A stretch of 64,000 nucleotides of DNA from Luteococcus sanguinis (GCF_039527675.1 NZ_BAAAKI010000010.1:182705-246704), one strand, 5' to 3'. Positions 53,407-62,922 are shown, counted from the first letter of the stretch. Notes: generated by a model not told the origin, from the letters alone. Numbers and translations are program-made.

Positions 53407-54375
53407 TCAGTGCTTGATCGCGTGCTTCGGCAGGTCCTTGCGCAATTCCGGCGGCAGGGCGAAGGTCAGCGACTCCTCGGTCAGCCGCTCCTCCACGGCC
53501 TTCGGGAAGCCGTGCGCCTCGAGGTACTCCAGCACCCCGTCCACCAGCTCCTCCGGCACGGACGCACCGGAGGTGACGCCCACAGTGAGCACGCCCTCCA
53601 GCCAGGCCGGGTCGATCTCGGAGGCATTGTCGACGCGGTAGGAGGCCTTCGCGCCTGCCTCCAGCGCGACCTCGACCAGCCTTACCGAGTTGGACGAGTT
53701 CTGCGAGCCCACCACGATCACCAGGTCAGAGTGCGCGGCGATCTGCTTCACGGCCAGCTGGCGGTTCTGCGTGGCGTAGCAGATGTCGTCGCTGGGCGGG
53801 TTGGTCAGCAGCGGGAACTTCTCGCGCAGCCGGTCAACGGTCTCCATCGTCTCGTCCACGCTCAAAGTGGTCTGTGACAGCCACACGATGGGCTTGTCGG
53901 TGGGCAGGTCCAGTCCGTCCACGTCGCTGGGGTGCTGCACCAGCGTCATGTGCTCGGGCGCCTCGCCCATCGTCCCCTCGACCTCTTCATGGCCCTGGTG
54001 GCCGATCAGCACGATGGGAAGATCCTGCTTGGCGAACCGCTTCGCCTCGTGGTGCACCTTGGTCACCAGGGGGCAGGTCGCGTCGATCGTCTTGAGCGCC
54101 CGCTCGGCGGCCTCGTCGTGGACGGCCGGGGAGACGCCGTGGGCGCTGAACACGACGGTCGCACCCTCGGGTACCTCGGAGAGTTCCTCGACGAAGATCG
54201 CCCCGCGCTGCTCCAGGGTCTCCACGACGTGCTTGTTGTGGACGATCTGCTTGCGGACGTAGACGGGCGGGCCATACACGTCCAGCGCCTTCTCCACCGT
54301 CACGACGGCTCGGTCGACCCCGGCGCAGTAGCCACGCGGGGCGGCGACGACGACATGCTTGGCGGTTTCGCTCAT
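53407..54375 (-). CDS. ispH: 4-hydroxy-3-methylbut-2-enyl diphosphate reductase
   Basis: A 322-residue [4Fe-4S] enzyme, the last step of the MEP isoprenoid pathway. Cluster cysteines are in APRGYCAGVDRAV, IDATCPLVTKVHHEA and SDDICYATQNRQ; VVFSAHGVSPAVHDEA and SQNSSNSVRLVEVAL contact substrate. ATG at 54375 has a GGAG RBS. It is divergent from xseA's neighbours, as in many actinobacteria where ispH is close to xseAB. It begins the supply of isoprenoid precursors used by the prenyl transferase at 63 kb. Confidence 0.97.
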   Translation of the reverse strand: MSETAKHVVVAAPRGYCAGVDRAVVTVEKALDVYGPPVYVRKQIVHNKHVVETLEQRGAIFVEELSEVPEGATVVFSAHGVSPAVHDEAAERALKTIDATCPLVTKVHHEAKRFAKQDLPIVLIGHQGHEEVEGTMGEAPEHMTLVQHPSDVDGLDLPTDKPIVWLSQTTLSVDETMETVDRLREKFPLLTNPPSDDICYATQNRQLAVKQIAAHSDLVIVVGSQNSSNSVRLVEVALEAGAKASYRVDNASEIDPAWLEGVLTVGVTSGASVPEELVDGVLEYLEAHGFPKAVEERLTEESLTFALPPELRKDLPKHAIKH

Positions 54376-54408
54376 GGGCTCCACTCTACCGGGGAGCCAA
54401 CCGCTGGC

Positions 54409-55239
54409 TCAGGCCGCGGCAGCAGCGGCGCGGGCGCGCCGACGGCGGGTCGCGATGACGAACATCGCGAGGAAGACCGCCGTGGTGATGACGGCTGCCA
54501 GCAGGTGGCGGGCCCACCATCCGTCGGTGGCGATCACGTCGTCGCCGGCGAACTGGTAGGCGGCGATGACCATCATCCAGCGCGCGAGCCCGGCCGGGAG
54601 CGCCCGCTGCCACGGTGAACCATTGCCGAGGAAACCCAGCAGCATCGAGAGCACCAGGGTCGACAGCAGTCGTAGCACCGCCTCGCCGCCGGTCATCAGC
54701 ACCGGGAGCTGCCACAGCCACCACGCAACGCCGACCAGCAGTGCAGCCGCGGTGCGCGGCATCTTGTTCTCGAGCAGGGGCTGCAGCACGCCGCGCCAGC
54801 CGTACTCGGCGGCCAGCACGGCGGCGAGCTCCACCAGCGCCCACACCACGAAGGGCACCCCGGCCACCGCCCCGAAACCCGTCCAGCCGTGCTGGGTGCA
54901 CGCCCACAGGGCCAACAGGAAGAAGACACCCGACGCGAAGCCGAGCACCGTGTGGGCCCGGTGCTGCGCTCGTCCAACCGCCGGGGGCAGCAGCGTCGGT
55001 CCGGCGAACCGCACGGCAGCCAGCCCGGCCACGGCCAGCGCCAGACCAGTGACCAGGTCATCGGCAACTCCCGCGCCGGTGCCGTTCGCCTCGTCCAGCA
55101 GGGCCAACGATGTGGCGAGCGCCAACAACCCCAGCGCCACGGCCACGACGACGAAGACCGCCACCGCCCGCCACGGCGAGCGCCTCGCCGCTGCTCGTCC
55201 GTCCGCTGGTCGACTGGCCTGGGCGCCTGCTCTGCTCAT
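54409..55239 (-). CDS. CPBP-family membrane protein, catalytic residues altered
   Basis: A 276-residue membrane protein with about seven helices, related to CPBP proteases but with Ala144-Glu145 and Arg149 in LAAEYGWRGVLQP (the first Glu of EExxxR replaced) and Gln177 in WWLWQLPVLM instead of the expected His. With two of three key motifs altered it is probably catalytically dead and may be a non-enzymatic membrane protein. It starts with ATG at 55239 and ends with an Ala-rich tail (RRRRARAAAAAA). Located between ispH and the divergent xseA gene. Confidence 0.75.
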   Translation of the reverse strand: MSRAGAQASRPADGRAAARRSPWRAVAVFVVVAVALGLLALATSLALLDEANGTGAGVADDLVTGLALAVAGLAAVRFAGPTLLPPAVGRAQHRAHTVLGFASGVFFLLALWACTQHGWTGFGAVAGVPFVVWALVELAAVLAAEYGWRGVLQPLLENKMPRTAAALLVGVAWWLWQLPVLMTGGEAVLRLLSTLVLSMLLGFLGNGSPWQRALPAGLARWMMVIAAYQFAGDDVIATDGWWARHLLAAVITTAVFLAMFVIATRRRRARAAAAAA

Positions 55240-55283
55240 GTCCACAACGGTAGTTGTCAGTGCTAAGCCCTAGGGTGGTCGCC

Positions 55284-56555
55284 ATGGCGATGGACAGCTC
55301 CCCGGAACAGCCGCAGCCGCTGGGACGCGTGGTCCAGGCGGTCAAGGGCTGGGTCGAGCGGTGCGGTGCCGTCTGGGTCGAGGCGCAGGTGATCGAAATG
55401 CGTCGCCGTGCGGGCGCGTCCACACACTTCCTCACTTTGCGAGACCGAATGGCCGAGACCTCGGCCACCATCACCTGCTCGACCCAGGTGCTGGACGCCG
55501 CCGGGCCCCTGACCGAGGGCATGACCGTCACTGCCTGGATCAAGCCGACCGTCTGGTCCAAGAGTGGGTCGCTTACCTTCGAGTGCCGCGAGATCCGGGT
55601 CGCCGGCGAGGGGCGGCTGCTGGCAATGCTGGAGACGCGAAAGCGGATGCTGCAGGCCGAAGGCCTGTTCGACCCGGTGCGCAAGAAGCGGCTGCCCTTC
55701 CTGCCGCGACGCATCGGCCTGGTCACCGGCGCCGATTCCGCCGCCGAACGCGACGTCGTGACCAACGTGCTCGGACGCTGGCCGGGAGCCCAGATCGAGG
55801 TGCGCCACGCCCGCGTCCAAGGCCCCGACTCCGCAGCCGAGGTGATGGTCGCCCTGGCCGAGCTGGACGCCCATCCACAGGTCGACGTCATCATCATCGC
55901 CCGCGGCGGCGGTTCGCTGGAGGACCTGCTGCCCTTCTCGGACGAGGGACTGGTGCGCGCCGTCGCTGCCGCCCGGACGCCCATCGTCTCCGCCATCGGG
56001 CACGAGCCGGACACCCCGATCATCGACCTGGCCGCCGACGTCCGCGCGTCCACGCCCACCGATGCGGCCAAACGCGTCGTCCCCGATGCCGCCGACGAGG
56101 CGCGTCGCGTCGCGCAGGCCAAGGACCGGATCAGGCAGGCCATCGTGCAGCGGGTCCGCACCGAGCAGCACCAGCTGGACCAGCTGCGCAGCCGTCCCGT
56201 GCTGCAGAACCCCACCGGTTCCTTCGAGGCGCACTATGACCGGTTGGAACTGGCCCGGGGCCGGCTGTCGCGCGCCATCAACCAGGTGCTGAGCGGCCAG
56301 TCGACGTCCGTCGCCCATGACCTGGCGCGCATCCGGGCGATGTCGCCCAAGGCGACGCTGGAACGCGGCTACTCGATCCTGGTCGACGGCGAGGGACGAT
56401 CAGTCTCCAGCATCTTCGACGTCGACCTGGACGACGACGTGCTGGCCTACGTCGCGGACGGGCAGCTGACGCTCGGCGTGCGGGGGATCGCCGACGGAAG
56501 CGGCGAACAGATGGGCCTCGCGGACGAAGAATTCAACGACGAGACGGACGAGTGA
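55284..56555 (+). CDS. xseA: Exodeoxyribonuclease VII large subunit
   Basis: A 423-residue nuclease subunit. The OB-fold (KGWVERCGAVWVEAQVIEMR, then residues to 110) precedes the catalytic domain, with RIGLVTGADSAAERDVV, VIIIARGGGSLEDLLPFSDE and VSAIGHEPDTPIIDLAADV-type motifs; a coiled coil runs to the end. ATG 55284 (alternative 55290). Ten bases separate it from xseB. Confidence 0.95.
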   Translation: MAMDSSPEQPQPLGRVVQAVKGWVERCGAVWVEAQVIEMRRRAGASTHFLTLRDRMAETSATITCSTQVLDAAGPLTEGMTVTAWIKPTVWSKSGSLTFECREIRVAGEGRLLAMLETRKRMLQAEGLFDPVRKKRLPFLPRRIGLVTGADSAAERDVVTNVLGRWPGAQIEVRHARVQGPDSAAEVMVALAELDAHPQVDVIIIARGGGSLEDLLPFSDEGLVRAVAAARTPIVSAIGHEPDTPIIDLAADVRASTPTDAAKRVVPDAADEARRVAQAKDRIRQAIVQRVRTEQHQLDQLRSRPVLQNPTGSFEAHYDRLELARGRLSRAINQVLSGQSTSVAHDLARIRAMSPKATLERGYSILVDGEGRSVSSIFDVDLDDDVLAYVADGQLTLGVRGIADGSGEQMGLADEEFNDETDE

Positions 56556-56565
56556 GGAGCCACCC

Positions 56566-56814
56566 ATGGCCGACACCGAGCAGAACACCGAGAAGTTGAG
56601 CTACGAGCAGGCCCGCGAGGAACTCGGCGAGGTGGTGCGCCGCCTCGAGTCAGGAGGCGTGCCGCTGGCCGAGTCGATGACCCTGTGGACCCGGGGTGAG
56701 GAACTCGCCGCGATCTGTCAGGGCTGGCTCGATGGCGCGAAGGCCAAGATCGAGGCCGCCCGCACGGCGCAGGCGTCCACCACGGACGCGCAGGACTACG
56801 ACGGCCAGGGGTAG
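56566..56814 (+). CDS. xseB: Exodeoxyribonuclease VII small subunit
   Basis: An 82-residue helical subunit: LSYEQAREELGEVVRRLESG, VPLAESMTLWTRGEELAAIC. It binds the XseA coiled coil. Follows xseA by ten bases. Its stop codon directly abuts a 17-bp periodic repeat array. Confidence 0.94.
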   Translation: MADTEQNTEKLSYEQAREELGEVVRRLESGGVPLAESMTLWTRGEELAAICQGWLDGAKAKIEAARTAQASTTDAQDYDGQG

Positions 56815-56874
56815 TCAGCTGGCACTGGTCGTCAGCTGGCCTAGATGATCAGCTGGCCCTGACAGTCAGCTGGC
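56815..56874. repeat. 17-bp periodic repeat, four copies of TCAGCTGGC
   Basis: TCAGCTGGC starts at 56815, 56832, 56849 and 56866, exactly 17 bases apart, filling the gap between the xseB stop and the DUF4245 stop. On the minus strand each unit reads GCCAGCTGA and the first also encodes the Ala-Ser-stop end of the DUF4245 gene, so the array may be a serial duplication of that gene's tail. Confidence 0.85.
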
Positions 56875-57411
56875 GCGGAGCTTCCCCACGAAGGATTCCA
56901 GCGACTCCCAGCTGGTGTCGGCACACACGGCGGTTCCGACCTCGCCCTGCTGGTCGAACAGGCAGTGGGTCCGGTCGTCGGGTGAGGTCATGCGCGCCCA
57001 GGTCTTCGCGCCGATGGTCGACGAGCCGTCCGCGTAACCGGTGCGGCTGGCCTCCCGCGCGAGCCCGGCCGGGTCGGCGTCGCGCTGCTCGACCTCGTAG
57101 TAGAACTTGTCCGGGCCGTGCACTCCGAACAACCACGTGTTGCCGACAGCCGTGGCCTTCGAGGTGATGGCCTTGCCCTTCTCGACGAACTTGGCCTTGG
57201 TCACCTTCCAATCATCGCCCAGCTCCTGTGGTGCGAGCACCGGGTAGTTGGCCTTCGTGCGCGCCTCGGCGACGGCCGGCTTCCAGTCGACGGTGGCCAG
57301 GTTCGGCTCGTCCGGGGTGACCGAGAAGAACTGGTAGATCAGCGCCGCCGGCACGAGAATCACCAACATCGCGACGACCATGTTCCATCCGGTGAACTTG
57401 TTGTTGCGCAC
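56866..57411 (-). CDS. DUF4245 family membrane-anchored protein
   Basis: A 181-residue protein: one N-terminal membrane helix (NMVVAMLVILVPAALIYQFF) and an extracytoplasmic domain, with YPVLAPQELGDDWKVTKAKF and HCLFDQQGEVGTAVCADTSW. DUF4245 genes are regularly near xseAB in actinobacteria; the function is unknown. GTG start at 57411. Its last codons are the first copy of a 17-bp repeat. Confidence 0.88.
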   Translation of the reverse strand: MRNNKFTGWNMVVAMLVILVPAALIYQFFSVTPDEPNLATVDWKPAVAEARTKANYPVLAPQELGDDWKVTKAKFVEKGKAITSKATAVGNTWLFGVHGPDKFYYEVEQRDADPAGLAREASRTGYADGSSTIGAKTWARMTSPDDRTHCLFDQQGEVGTAVCADTSWESLESFVGKLRAS

Positions 57412-57479
57412 CGGCGCATCCTACCGGGGCTGCGACGATGTTCCCTGCGACCAAGATGAACGATGAACAGGAGCAACCC

Positions 57480-58145
57480 ATGGACGAGCTGACCACCCTG
57501 GGCTTCGACGACTCCGACGGATTCGACATCGCCCTGCGCCGTCGCGGCCGGCGTGAAGACCCCGAGGCGATCGTCGAGCTCATCGTCAACGGCATGTTCG
57601 CGATGGACACCGCGGACGCTTCCAGCGAGGTCGCGCTGGCCGACATCGTCCCCAATGATGCGACCTCCGTGCTGGTTGGTGGGTTGGGCCTGGGGTTCAC
57701 CGCGGGCGCCCTGCTCGACCGGCTCCCCCACTGCCGGGTCACGGTCGTGGAACTCTCCGGTGCCCTCATCACCTGGGCACGAGCCAGCTTGGTCGACACC
57801 CTGACCCGGGTCGCCGACGACCCACGCGCCACCCTCGTCCACGCCGACGTGAAGGACGTCCTGCGCGATGCGACCCACAGCTGGGACGCAATCTTGCTGG
57901 ACGTCGACAACGGACCCAGCTTCCTGGTGCACGACCACAACGCGCCGCTCTACGAGCCCGACCTCTTGTCCTCGGCGATCGCTCGCCTGTCCCCCGGCGG
58001 CCTGCTCGCGGTCTGGTGCGAACGAGCCTCCGCCCCACTGGACGCACGCCTGCGCGAACTGAGCAGCGACGTGGGCACCGTCACGGTCAGGGTCAACCGT
58101 GACGGGCACCACATCGACTACGCCATCCACACCGCCCGCGCCTGA
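57480..58145 (+). CDS. Spermidine-synthase-like SAM-dependent methyltransferase fold protein
   Basis: A 221-residue Rossmann-fold protein: SVLVGGLGLGFTAGALLDRL (nucleotide-binding loop), VTVVELSGALITWARASLVD, HADVKDVLRDATHSWDAILL. The pattern is that of spermidine synthase/methyltransferases, but the polyamine-binding residues cannot be checked here. ATG at 57480 has AGGAG seven bases upstream, better than ATG 57456 or 57438. Divergent from DUF4245. Confidence 0.83.
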   Translation: MDELTTLGFDDSDGFDIALRRRGRREDPEAIVELIVNGMFAMDTADASSEVALADIVPNDATSVLVGGLGLGFTAGALLDRLPHCRVTVVELSGALITWARASLVDTLTRVADDPRATLVHADVKDVLRDATHSWDAILLDVDNGPSFLVHDHNAPLYEPDLLSSAIARLSPGGLLAVWCERASAPLDARLRELSSDVGTVTVRVNRDGHHIDYAIHTARA

Positions 58146-58191
58146 ACCGGCGCGGGCGCGCCCTCAACGAGGGCCCACTCGCAACGAACGC

Positions 58192-59550
58192 TCAGAGCGC
58201 GTCCTCCAGCATCTCAGTGACCAGCGCGGCGATCGGCGAACGCTCCGAACGGTTCAGCGTGACGTGCGCGAACAAGGGGTTGCCCTTCAACCGCTCCACC
58301 ACGGCGGCGATACCGTCATGGCGTCCCACCCGCAGGTTGTCGCGCTGTGCGACGTCATGGGTGAGCACCACGCGCGAGTTCTGGCCGATGCGCGAAAGCA
58401 CGGTGAGCAGCACATTGCGCTCGAGCGACTGCGCCTCGTCGACGATCACGAAGGCGTCGTGCAGGGAACGCCCGCGGATGTGCGTCAACGGCAGCACCTC
58501 CAGCATGTCCTGCGCGATGATCTCGTCGATGACGTACTTGTTGGTGACCGAGCCGAGGGTGTCGAAGACGGCCTGACCCCATGGCGCCATCTTCTCGGTC
58601 TCGGTGCCGGGCAGGTAGCCGAGCTCCTGGCCGCCGACCGCGTACAGCGGACGGAAGATCATCACCTTCTGGTACAGGCGGCGCTCCATCACCGCCTCCA
58701 GACCGGCGCACAGCGCGAGCGCCGACTTGCCCGTCCCGGCGCGGCCGCCGAGGGAGACGATGCCGACCTCCTGGTCGAGCAGCAGGTCCAGCGCGACGCG
58801 TTGCTCAGCGGAGCGTCCGTGGATGCCGAAGGCGTCCCGGTCGGACTTCACCAGCTTCACCTGCCCGGACGGCAGCTTGCGCCCCAATGCAGACCCGCCG
58901 CCACCGTGCAGCACCAGCCCGGTGTGGCAGGGCAGGTCGGCGGCCTGTGGGACGTCCGCGACCCCGCCCTCGTACAGCGCGTCCACCACCGACGCGTCGA
59001 CGTCGAGCTGGGTCATGCCGGTCCAGCCACTGTCGACGGCCAGTTCGGCACGGTACTCCTCGGCCTCCAGACCGACGACTGAGGCCTTGACGCGCATCGG
59101 CAGGTCCTTGCTGACCACGACGACATCCTTGCCCTCGGCGGACAGGTTGATCGCCACCGCCAGGATCCGGGAGTCGTTGTCACCGAGGCGGAAGCCATGC
59201 GGCAGCCGCTCCGGGTCGGTGTGGTTGAGCTCGATGTGCAGCACGCCGCCGGCATCGTTCACCGGCACCGGTTCGTCCAGCCGCCCGTGCTCGATGCGCA
59301 GGTCGTCCAGCAGGCGCAGCGCAGAACGGGCGAAGTAGCCCAGCTCCGGATGGTGCCGCTTGCCCTCCAGTTCGGCGATCACCACGATCGGCAGCACCAC
59401 CTCGTGCTCCGCGAAGCGCAGCATGGCCCGCGGGTCGCTGAGCAGCACGGACGTGTCGATGACGTAGGTCTTGGCCTGGGTGTCGACGGATGCGTCGGCG
59501 TCGCTGGTCACGTATGGGTCTGTCACATGCTGGTTATGGGGCTTGAGCAC
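58192..59550 (-). CDS. PhoH-family protein with N-terminal PIN domain
   Basis: A 452-residue fusion: PIN ribonuclease domain (residues 20-150: KTYVIDTSVLLSDPRAMLRF, then VVSKDLPMRVKASVVGLEAE) and a PhoH ATPase, with Walker A VSLGGRAGTGKSALALCAGL and VIVDEAQSLERNVLLTVLSR. PhoH2-type proteins are RNA helicases/RNases. GTG at 59550 has a GAGGAG RBS; GTG 59526 is an alternative. Confidence 0.93.
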   Translation of the reverse strand: MLKPHNQHVTDPYVTSDADASVDTQAKTYVIDTSVLLSDPRAMLRFAEHEVVLPIVVIAELEGKRHHPELGYFARSALRLLDDLRIEHGRLDEPVPVNDAGGVLHIELNHTDPERLPHGFRLGDNDSRILAVAINLSAEGKDVVVVSKDLPMRVKASVVGLEAEEYRAELAVDSGWTGMTQLDVDASVVDALYEGGVADVPQAADLPCHTGLVLHGGGGSALGRKLPSGQVKLVKSDRDAFGIHGRSAEQRVALDLLLDQEVGIVSLGGRAGTGKSALALCAGLEAVMERRLYQKVMIFRPLYAVGGQELGYLPGTETEKMAPWGQAVFDTLGSVTNKYVIDEIIAQDMLEVLPLTHIRGRSLHDAFVIVDEAQSLERNVLLTVLSRIGQNSRVVLTHDVAQRDNLRVGRHDGIAAVVERLKGNPLFAHVTLNRSERSPIAALVTEMLEDAL

Positions 59551-59802
59551 GGCACTCCTCGAGCAGTGAGGGGCCCTCCGCTGCGCAGCCGGCCCCAGAT
59601 CGGTCAGGGTCGACAGCTTTGGACGATGTCCGCGGGGGGCCACAGGGATATTCCCCCGGGAGCCCGTCGTGGTCCGTCCATGAGCCCCAAGCTACGACGC
59701 GCCCGGGCCCGTGGGCCACGCCGCGCCGTCAGCTTCACCAATTGTTCAACTGGGTGCCGCCCTCGGCTCGCCGGCCCGGTGGCGCGTTCTAGGCTGGGCC
59801 AC

Positions 59803-62181
59803 ATGCCGCAGCTGCCCGAACGTTTCCACCTGGCCATCACACCGAAGGCAGCACCCGACGCGGTACTGGTCTTCGACACCGTGCGCCTCACCTTCCTCAC
59901 CGACCGGTTGGTGCGGGTGGAGCACTCCCCCAGCGGGAACTTCGAAGACCGCGCCACGCAGATGGTGCTGAACCGCCGGTTCGGCGTCCCCCCGCTGACC
60001 GTGAACCGCAGGGGCGAAGGCGTCCAGGTGCTCACCGGCGCCATCCAGCTCGACTATGCCGGCGGCGAGCCCACCCCGGCCACGCTGTCGATCAAGACGC
60101 TCTCGGGCAGCTACCACTCCGTCTGGCGTCCGGGCGAGGACCCGACCAGCGACTTCGCCAGCCACGTGAACCTGCGCAACAACCTGGGCGGCACTGTGCG
60201 CACCCTCGACACCATCGACGGCGCCACGCCCCTGGAGCCCGGTCTGCTCAACGAGCTCGGCATCGCCTCCCTGCCGGACGACACGCTGCCCATGACCGAC
60301 GACGGATGGTTCGAACCGCGCCTGGACGGCTACTCGGACACCTACGTCTTCGCCTACGGCCACGACTTCGCCGATGCCGTCGCCGACTTCTACCGCCTCA
60401 CCGGCCCGCAGCCGGTGCTGCCCCGCTACGCGCTGGGCAACTGGTGGAGCCGCTACCACGACTACACCCAGGACGAGTACCAGGCGCTGATCGAACGTTT
60501 CGAGGCCGAGGACCTGCCCTTCTCGGTGGCGGTCGTCGACATGGACTGGCACCTGGTTGACATACCCGAGCGCTTCGGCAACGGCTGGACGGGCTACACC
60601 TGGAACCCCGAGCTGTTCCCCGACCACGTCGGTTTCCTGCGTTGGCTGCACGAGCACGGGATGAAGATCGCGCTCAACGTCCACCCGGCCGACGGCATCC
60701 GGGCCCACGAGGAGGCCTACCGGCGGGTGGCCGAGGCGATGGGCATCGACCCAGCCTCCGAGCTACCCGTCAACTTCGACATCGCCGACCCCGACTTCCT
60801 CGCGAACTACCTCGAACTGGTCCACCACCCGCTCGAGGACGAGGGCGTCGACTTCTGGTGGCTCGATTGGCAGCAGGGCGGCCACAGCTCCATCCCCGGC
60901 CTCGACCCCTTGTGGCTGCTGAACCACTTCCACTTCCTCGACAACGCGCGCACCGGTCGTCGTCCGCTCACCTTCTCCCGCTACGCCGGGCCCGGGTCGC
61001 ACCGCTACCCGGTCGGCTTCTCCGGCGACTCGGTGATCTCCTGGAGTTCCCTGGCCTTCCAGCCGTACATGACCGCCACCGCCTCGAACATCGGCTACGG
61101 CTGGTGGTCCCACGACATCGGGGGCCACATGTTCGGCACCAAGGACGACGAACTCGCGACCCGGTGGCTGCAGTTCGGCGTGTTCAGCCCGGTGACGCGC
61201 CTGCACTCCACCAAGGCCCGGTTCAGCGGCAAGGAGCCCTGGCGCTTCGACGCCATTGCCGAACAGGTGATGGGACGCTTCCTGCGCTTCCGCCACCGGA
61301 TGGTGCCCTACCTGTACACGATGAACGAGCTGGGCAACCGGACGCTCTCACCGCTGCTGCGCCCCATGTACTGGTCGCATGGTGACCAATGGGAGGCCTT
61401 CCAGGTCGACAACCAGTACTGGTTCGGCACGGAGCTGGTGGTCGCGGCGATCACCGAGCCGAATGATCCACGCCTCAACGCCGGGCGGGTGAAGGCCTGG
61501 CTGCCACGCGGCACCTGGACCGACATCTTCACCGGACTGGTCTACACCGGTGACAAGTTCGTCGAACTGCACCGTGGACTGGGCCAGTACCCCGTGCTGG
61601 CCAAGGCCGGCGCCATCGTCCCGTTGACGGGCGAGGACGATCTGCGCGTCGAGAACCCAGCCAGCCTGGAGATCCGCGTCTTCGCCGGGGACGCCGGTGA
61701 GTTCGTCCTGTACGAGGACGACGACGCCGTGGACGCGCGAGCCGCTCGCACCCGGTTCACCCTGGACTGGGCAGGCGGACGCTTCACGATCCACCCCGCC
61801 GAGGGGAACCTGGACGTGGTCCCCGCGACGCGCGACTACCGCGTCGTGCTGTTCGGAGCAGCCCCCGCAGCCGTGCAGGGCCACGAGAGCGTGTGGGACG
61901 AGTCGACGGGCAGCCAGGAGATCGACCTCGGGCCAGTCAACACCCGCACCGGCGCCGAGATCGTCTTCACCGAGCCCCTGACGCTGCACGACAACCAGGT
62001 GCCGGCCCGCGTGGCCGCCTTCCTGGACCAGGCAGAGATCGAGTTCCTCACCAAGGACCGCGTGATGGCCATCGTGGACGCGAACCCGGCCAGTGCCCGT
62101 CGTCTGGTCAAGATCGCCGAGCTCGGCCTGGACGAGCGCCTCGAATCAGCCCTGCGGGAGCTCATCGCCGCCCACGAGTGA
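59803..62181 (+). CDS. Glycoside hydrolase family 31 (alpha-glucosidase-like)
   Basis: A 792-residue cytosolic enzyme without signal peptide. An N-terminal beta-sandwich (residues 1-190) leads to the TIM barrel: PRYALGNWWSRYHDYTQDEY, VAVVDMDWHLVD, then the probable nucleophile Asp in DFWWLDWQQGGHSS and acid/base Asp in YPVGFSGDSVISW. The C-terminal beta domains contain KAWLPRGTWTDIFTGLVYTG and the DUF5110-like region, followed by a 60-residue helical tail, unusual in the family. Substrate is unclear: the WLDWQQG active-site variant differs from typical alpha-glucosidases. Probably acts on imported oligosaccharides. Confidence 0.9.
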   Translation: MPQLPERFHLAITPKAAPDAVLVFDTVRLTFLTDRLVRVEHSPSGNFEDRATQMVLNRRFGVPPLTVNRRGEGVQVLTGAIQLDYAGGEPTPATLSIKTLSGSYHSVWRPGEDPTSDFASHVNLRNNLGGTVRTLDTIDGATPLEPGLLNELGIASLPDDTLPMTDDGWFEPRLDGYSDTYVFAYGHDFADAVADFYRLTGPQPVLPRYALGNWWSRYHDYTQDEYQALIERFEAEDLPFSVAVVDMDWHLVDIPERFGNGWTGYTWNPELFPDHVGFLRWLHEHGMKIALNVHPADGIRAHEEAYRRVAEAMGIDPASELPVNFDIADPDFLANYLELVHHPLEDEGVDFWWLDWQQGGHSSIPGLDPLWLLNHFHFLDNARTGRRPLTFSRYAGPGSHRYPVGFSGDSVISWSSLAFQPYMTATASNIGYGWWSHDIGGHMFGTKDDELATRWLQFGVFSPVTRLHSTKARFSGKEPWRFDAIAEQVMGRFLRFRHRMVPYLYTMNELGNRTLSPLLRPMYWSHGDQWEAFQVDNQYWFGTELVVAAITEPNDPRLNAGRVKAWLPRGTWTDIFTGLVYTGDKFVELHRGLGQYPVLAKAGAIVPLTGEDDLRVENPASLEIRVFAGDAGEFVLYEDDDAVDARAARTRFTLDWAGGRFTIHPAEGNLDVVPATRDYRVVLFGAAPAAVQGHESVWDESTGSQEIDLGPVNTRTGAEIVFTEPLTLHDNQVPARVAAFLDQAEIEFLTKDRVMAIVDANPASARRLVKIAELGLDERLESALRELIAAHE

Positions 62182-62228
62182 TGTGCTGTGCCAGATAGCC
62201 CCACCCCGGTCCCCGGGCCCGGCGAGGG

Positions 62229-62921
62229 TCAGAAAGCCACCAGACAGATCGCGATGAAGTGGCAGATCGCCGCGATGATCGTGCAGATGTGGAAGATCTC
62301 GTGGAATCCGAACCACTCCGGCCACGGGTTCGGGTACTTGAAGGCGTACGCCAGTGCCCCGACGGTGTAGACCAGCCCGCCAGCAGCGATCAATGCCACG
62401 ACAGCAGCACCACCTGCTTCCAGGAACTGGGACATCCATCCGACGGCTGCCCAACCCATCGCGACGTAGAGGCCGACGTAGAGCCAGCGTGGCGCATCGA
62501 TCCAGAAGACGCGGAACAGGACGCCCACGAGCGCGCAGGTCCAGATCAGCACCAGGATCTGCACCAGGCTGCGTCCGTGCAGCATGGCGACGCTCAGGGG
62601 TGTGTAGGTGCCGGCGATGAACACGAAGATGTTGGCGTGGTCGACACGGCGGAAGACCGCCTTGACCTTGGGCGTCCAGTTCCCCCGGTGGTAGAAGGCG
62701 GAGTTGCCGAACAGCAGCAGTGCCGAGACGAGATAGATGGCGGACGCGAACCGGATCGATGCCGTGCGCCCGAAGGCGACCAGCACCAGCCCCGCCAGCA
62801 GGATGACGGGCGTGAATCCCTGGTGGAACCAGCCGCGCAGCCGCGGTTTGAGCGCGTCCGCGAATTCCTCGACGCGCTCCTGGACGGTGTCGCCCAGGCC
62901 TTCGGTCTGCATCTGCTTCAT
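62229..62921 (-). CDS. Hemolysin III/YqfA-like membrane protein
   Basis: A 230-residue, seven-helix protein of the hemolysin III (PAQR-related) family: FGNSAFYHRGNWTPKVKAVF, VDHANIFVFIAGTYTPLSV and FHEIFHICTIIAAICHFIAI, with the metal-binding His residues of the family. The function is uncertain. It is divergent from the isoprenyl transferase gene, an arrangement also found in mycobacteria (Rv1085c/Rv1086). ATG at 62921 is two bases from a 22-bp palindrome. Confidence 0.92.
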   Translation of the reverse strand: MKQMQTEGLGDTVQERVEEFADALKPRLRGWFHQGFTPVILLAGLVLVAFGRTASIRFASAIYLVSALLLFGNSAFYHRGNWTPKVKAVFRRVDHANIFVFIAGTYTPLSVAMLHGRSLVQILVLIWTCALVGVLFRVFWIDAPRWLYVGLYVAMGWAAVGWMSQFLEAGGAAVVALIAAGGLVYTVGALAYAFKYPNPWPEWFGFHEIFHICTIIAAICHFIAICLVAF

Positions 62922-62922
62922 A

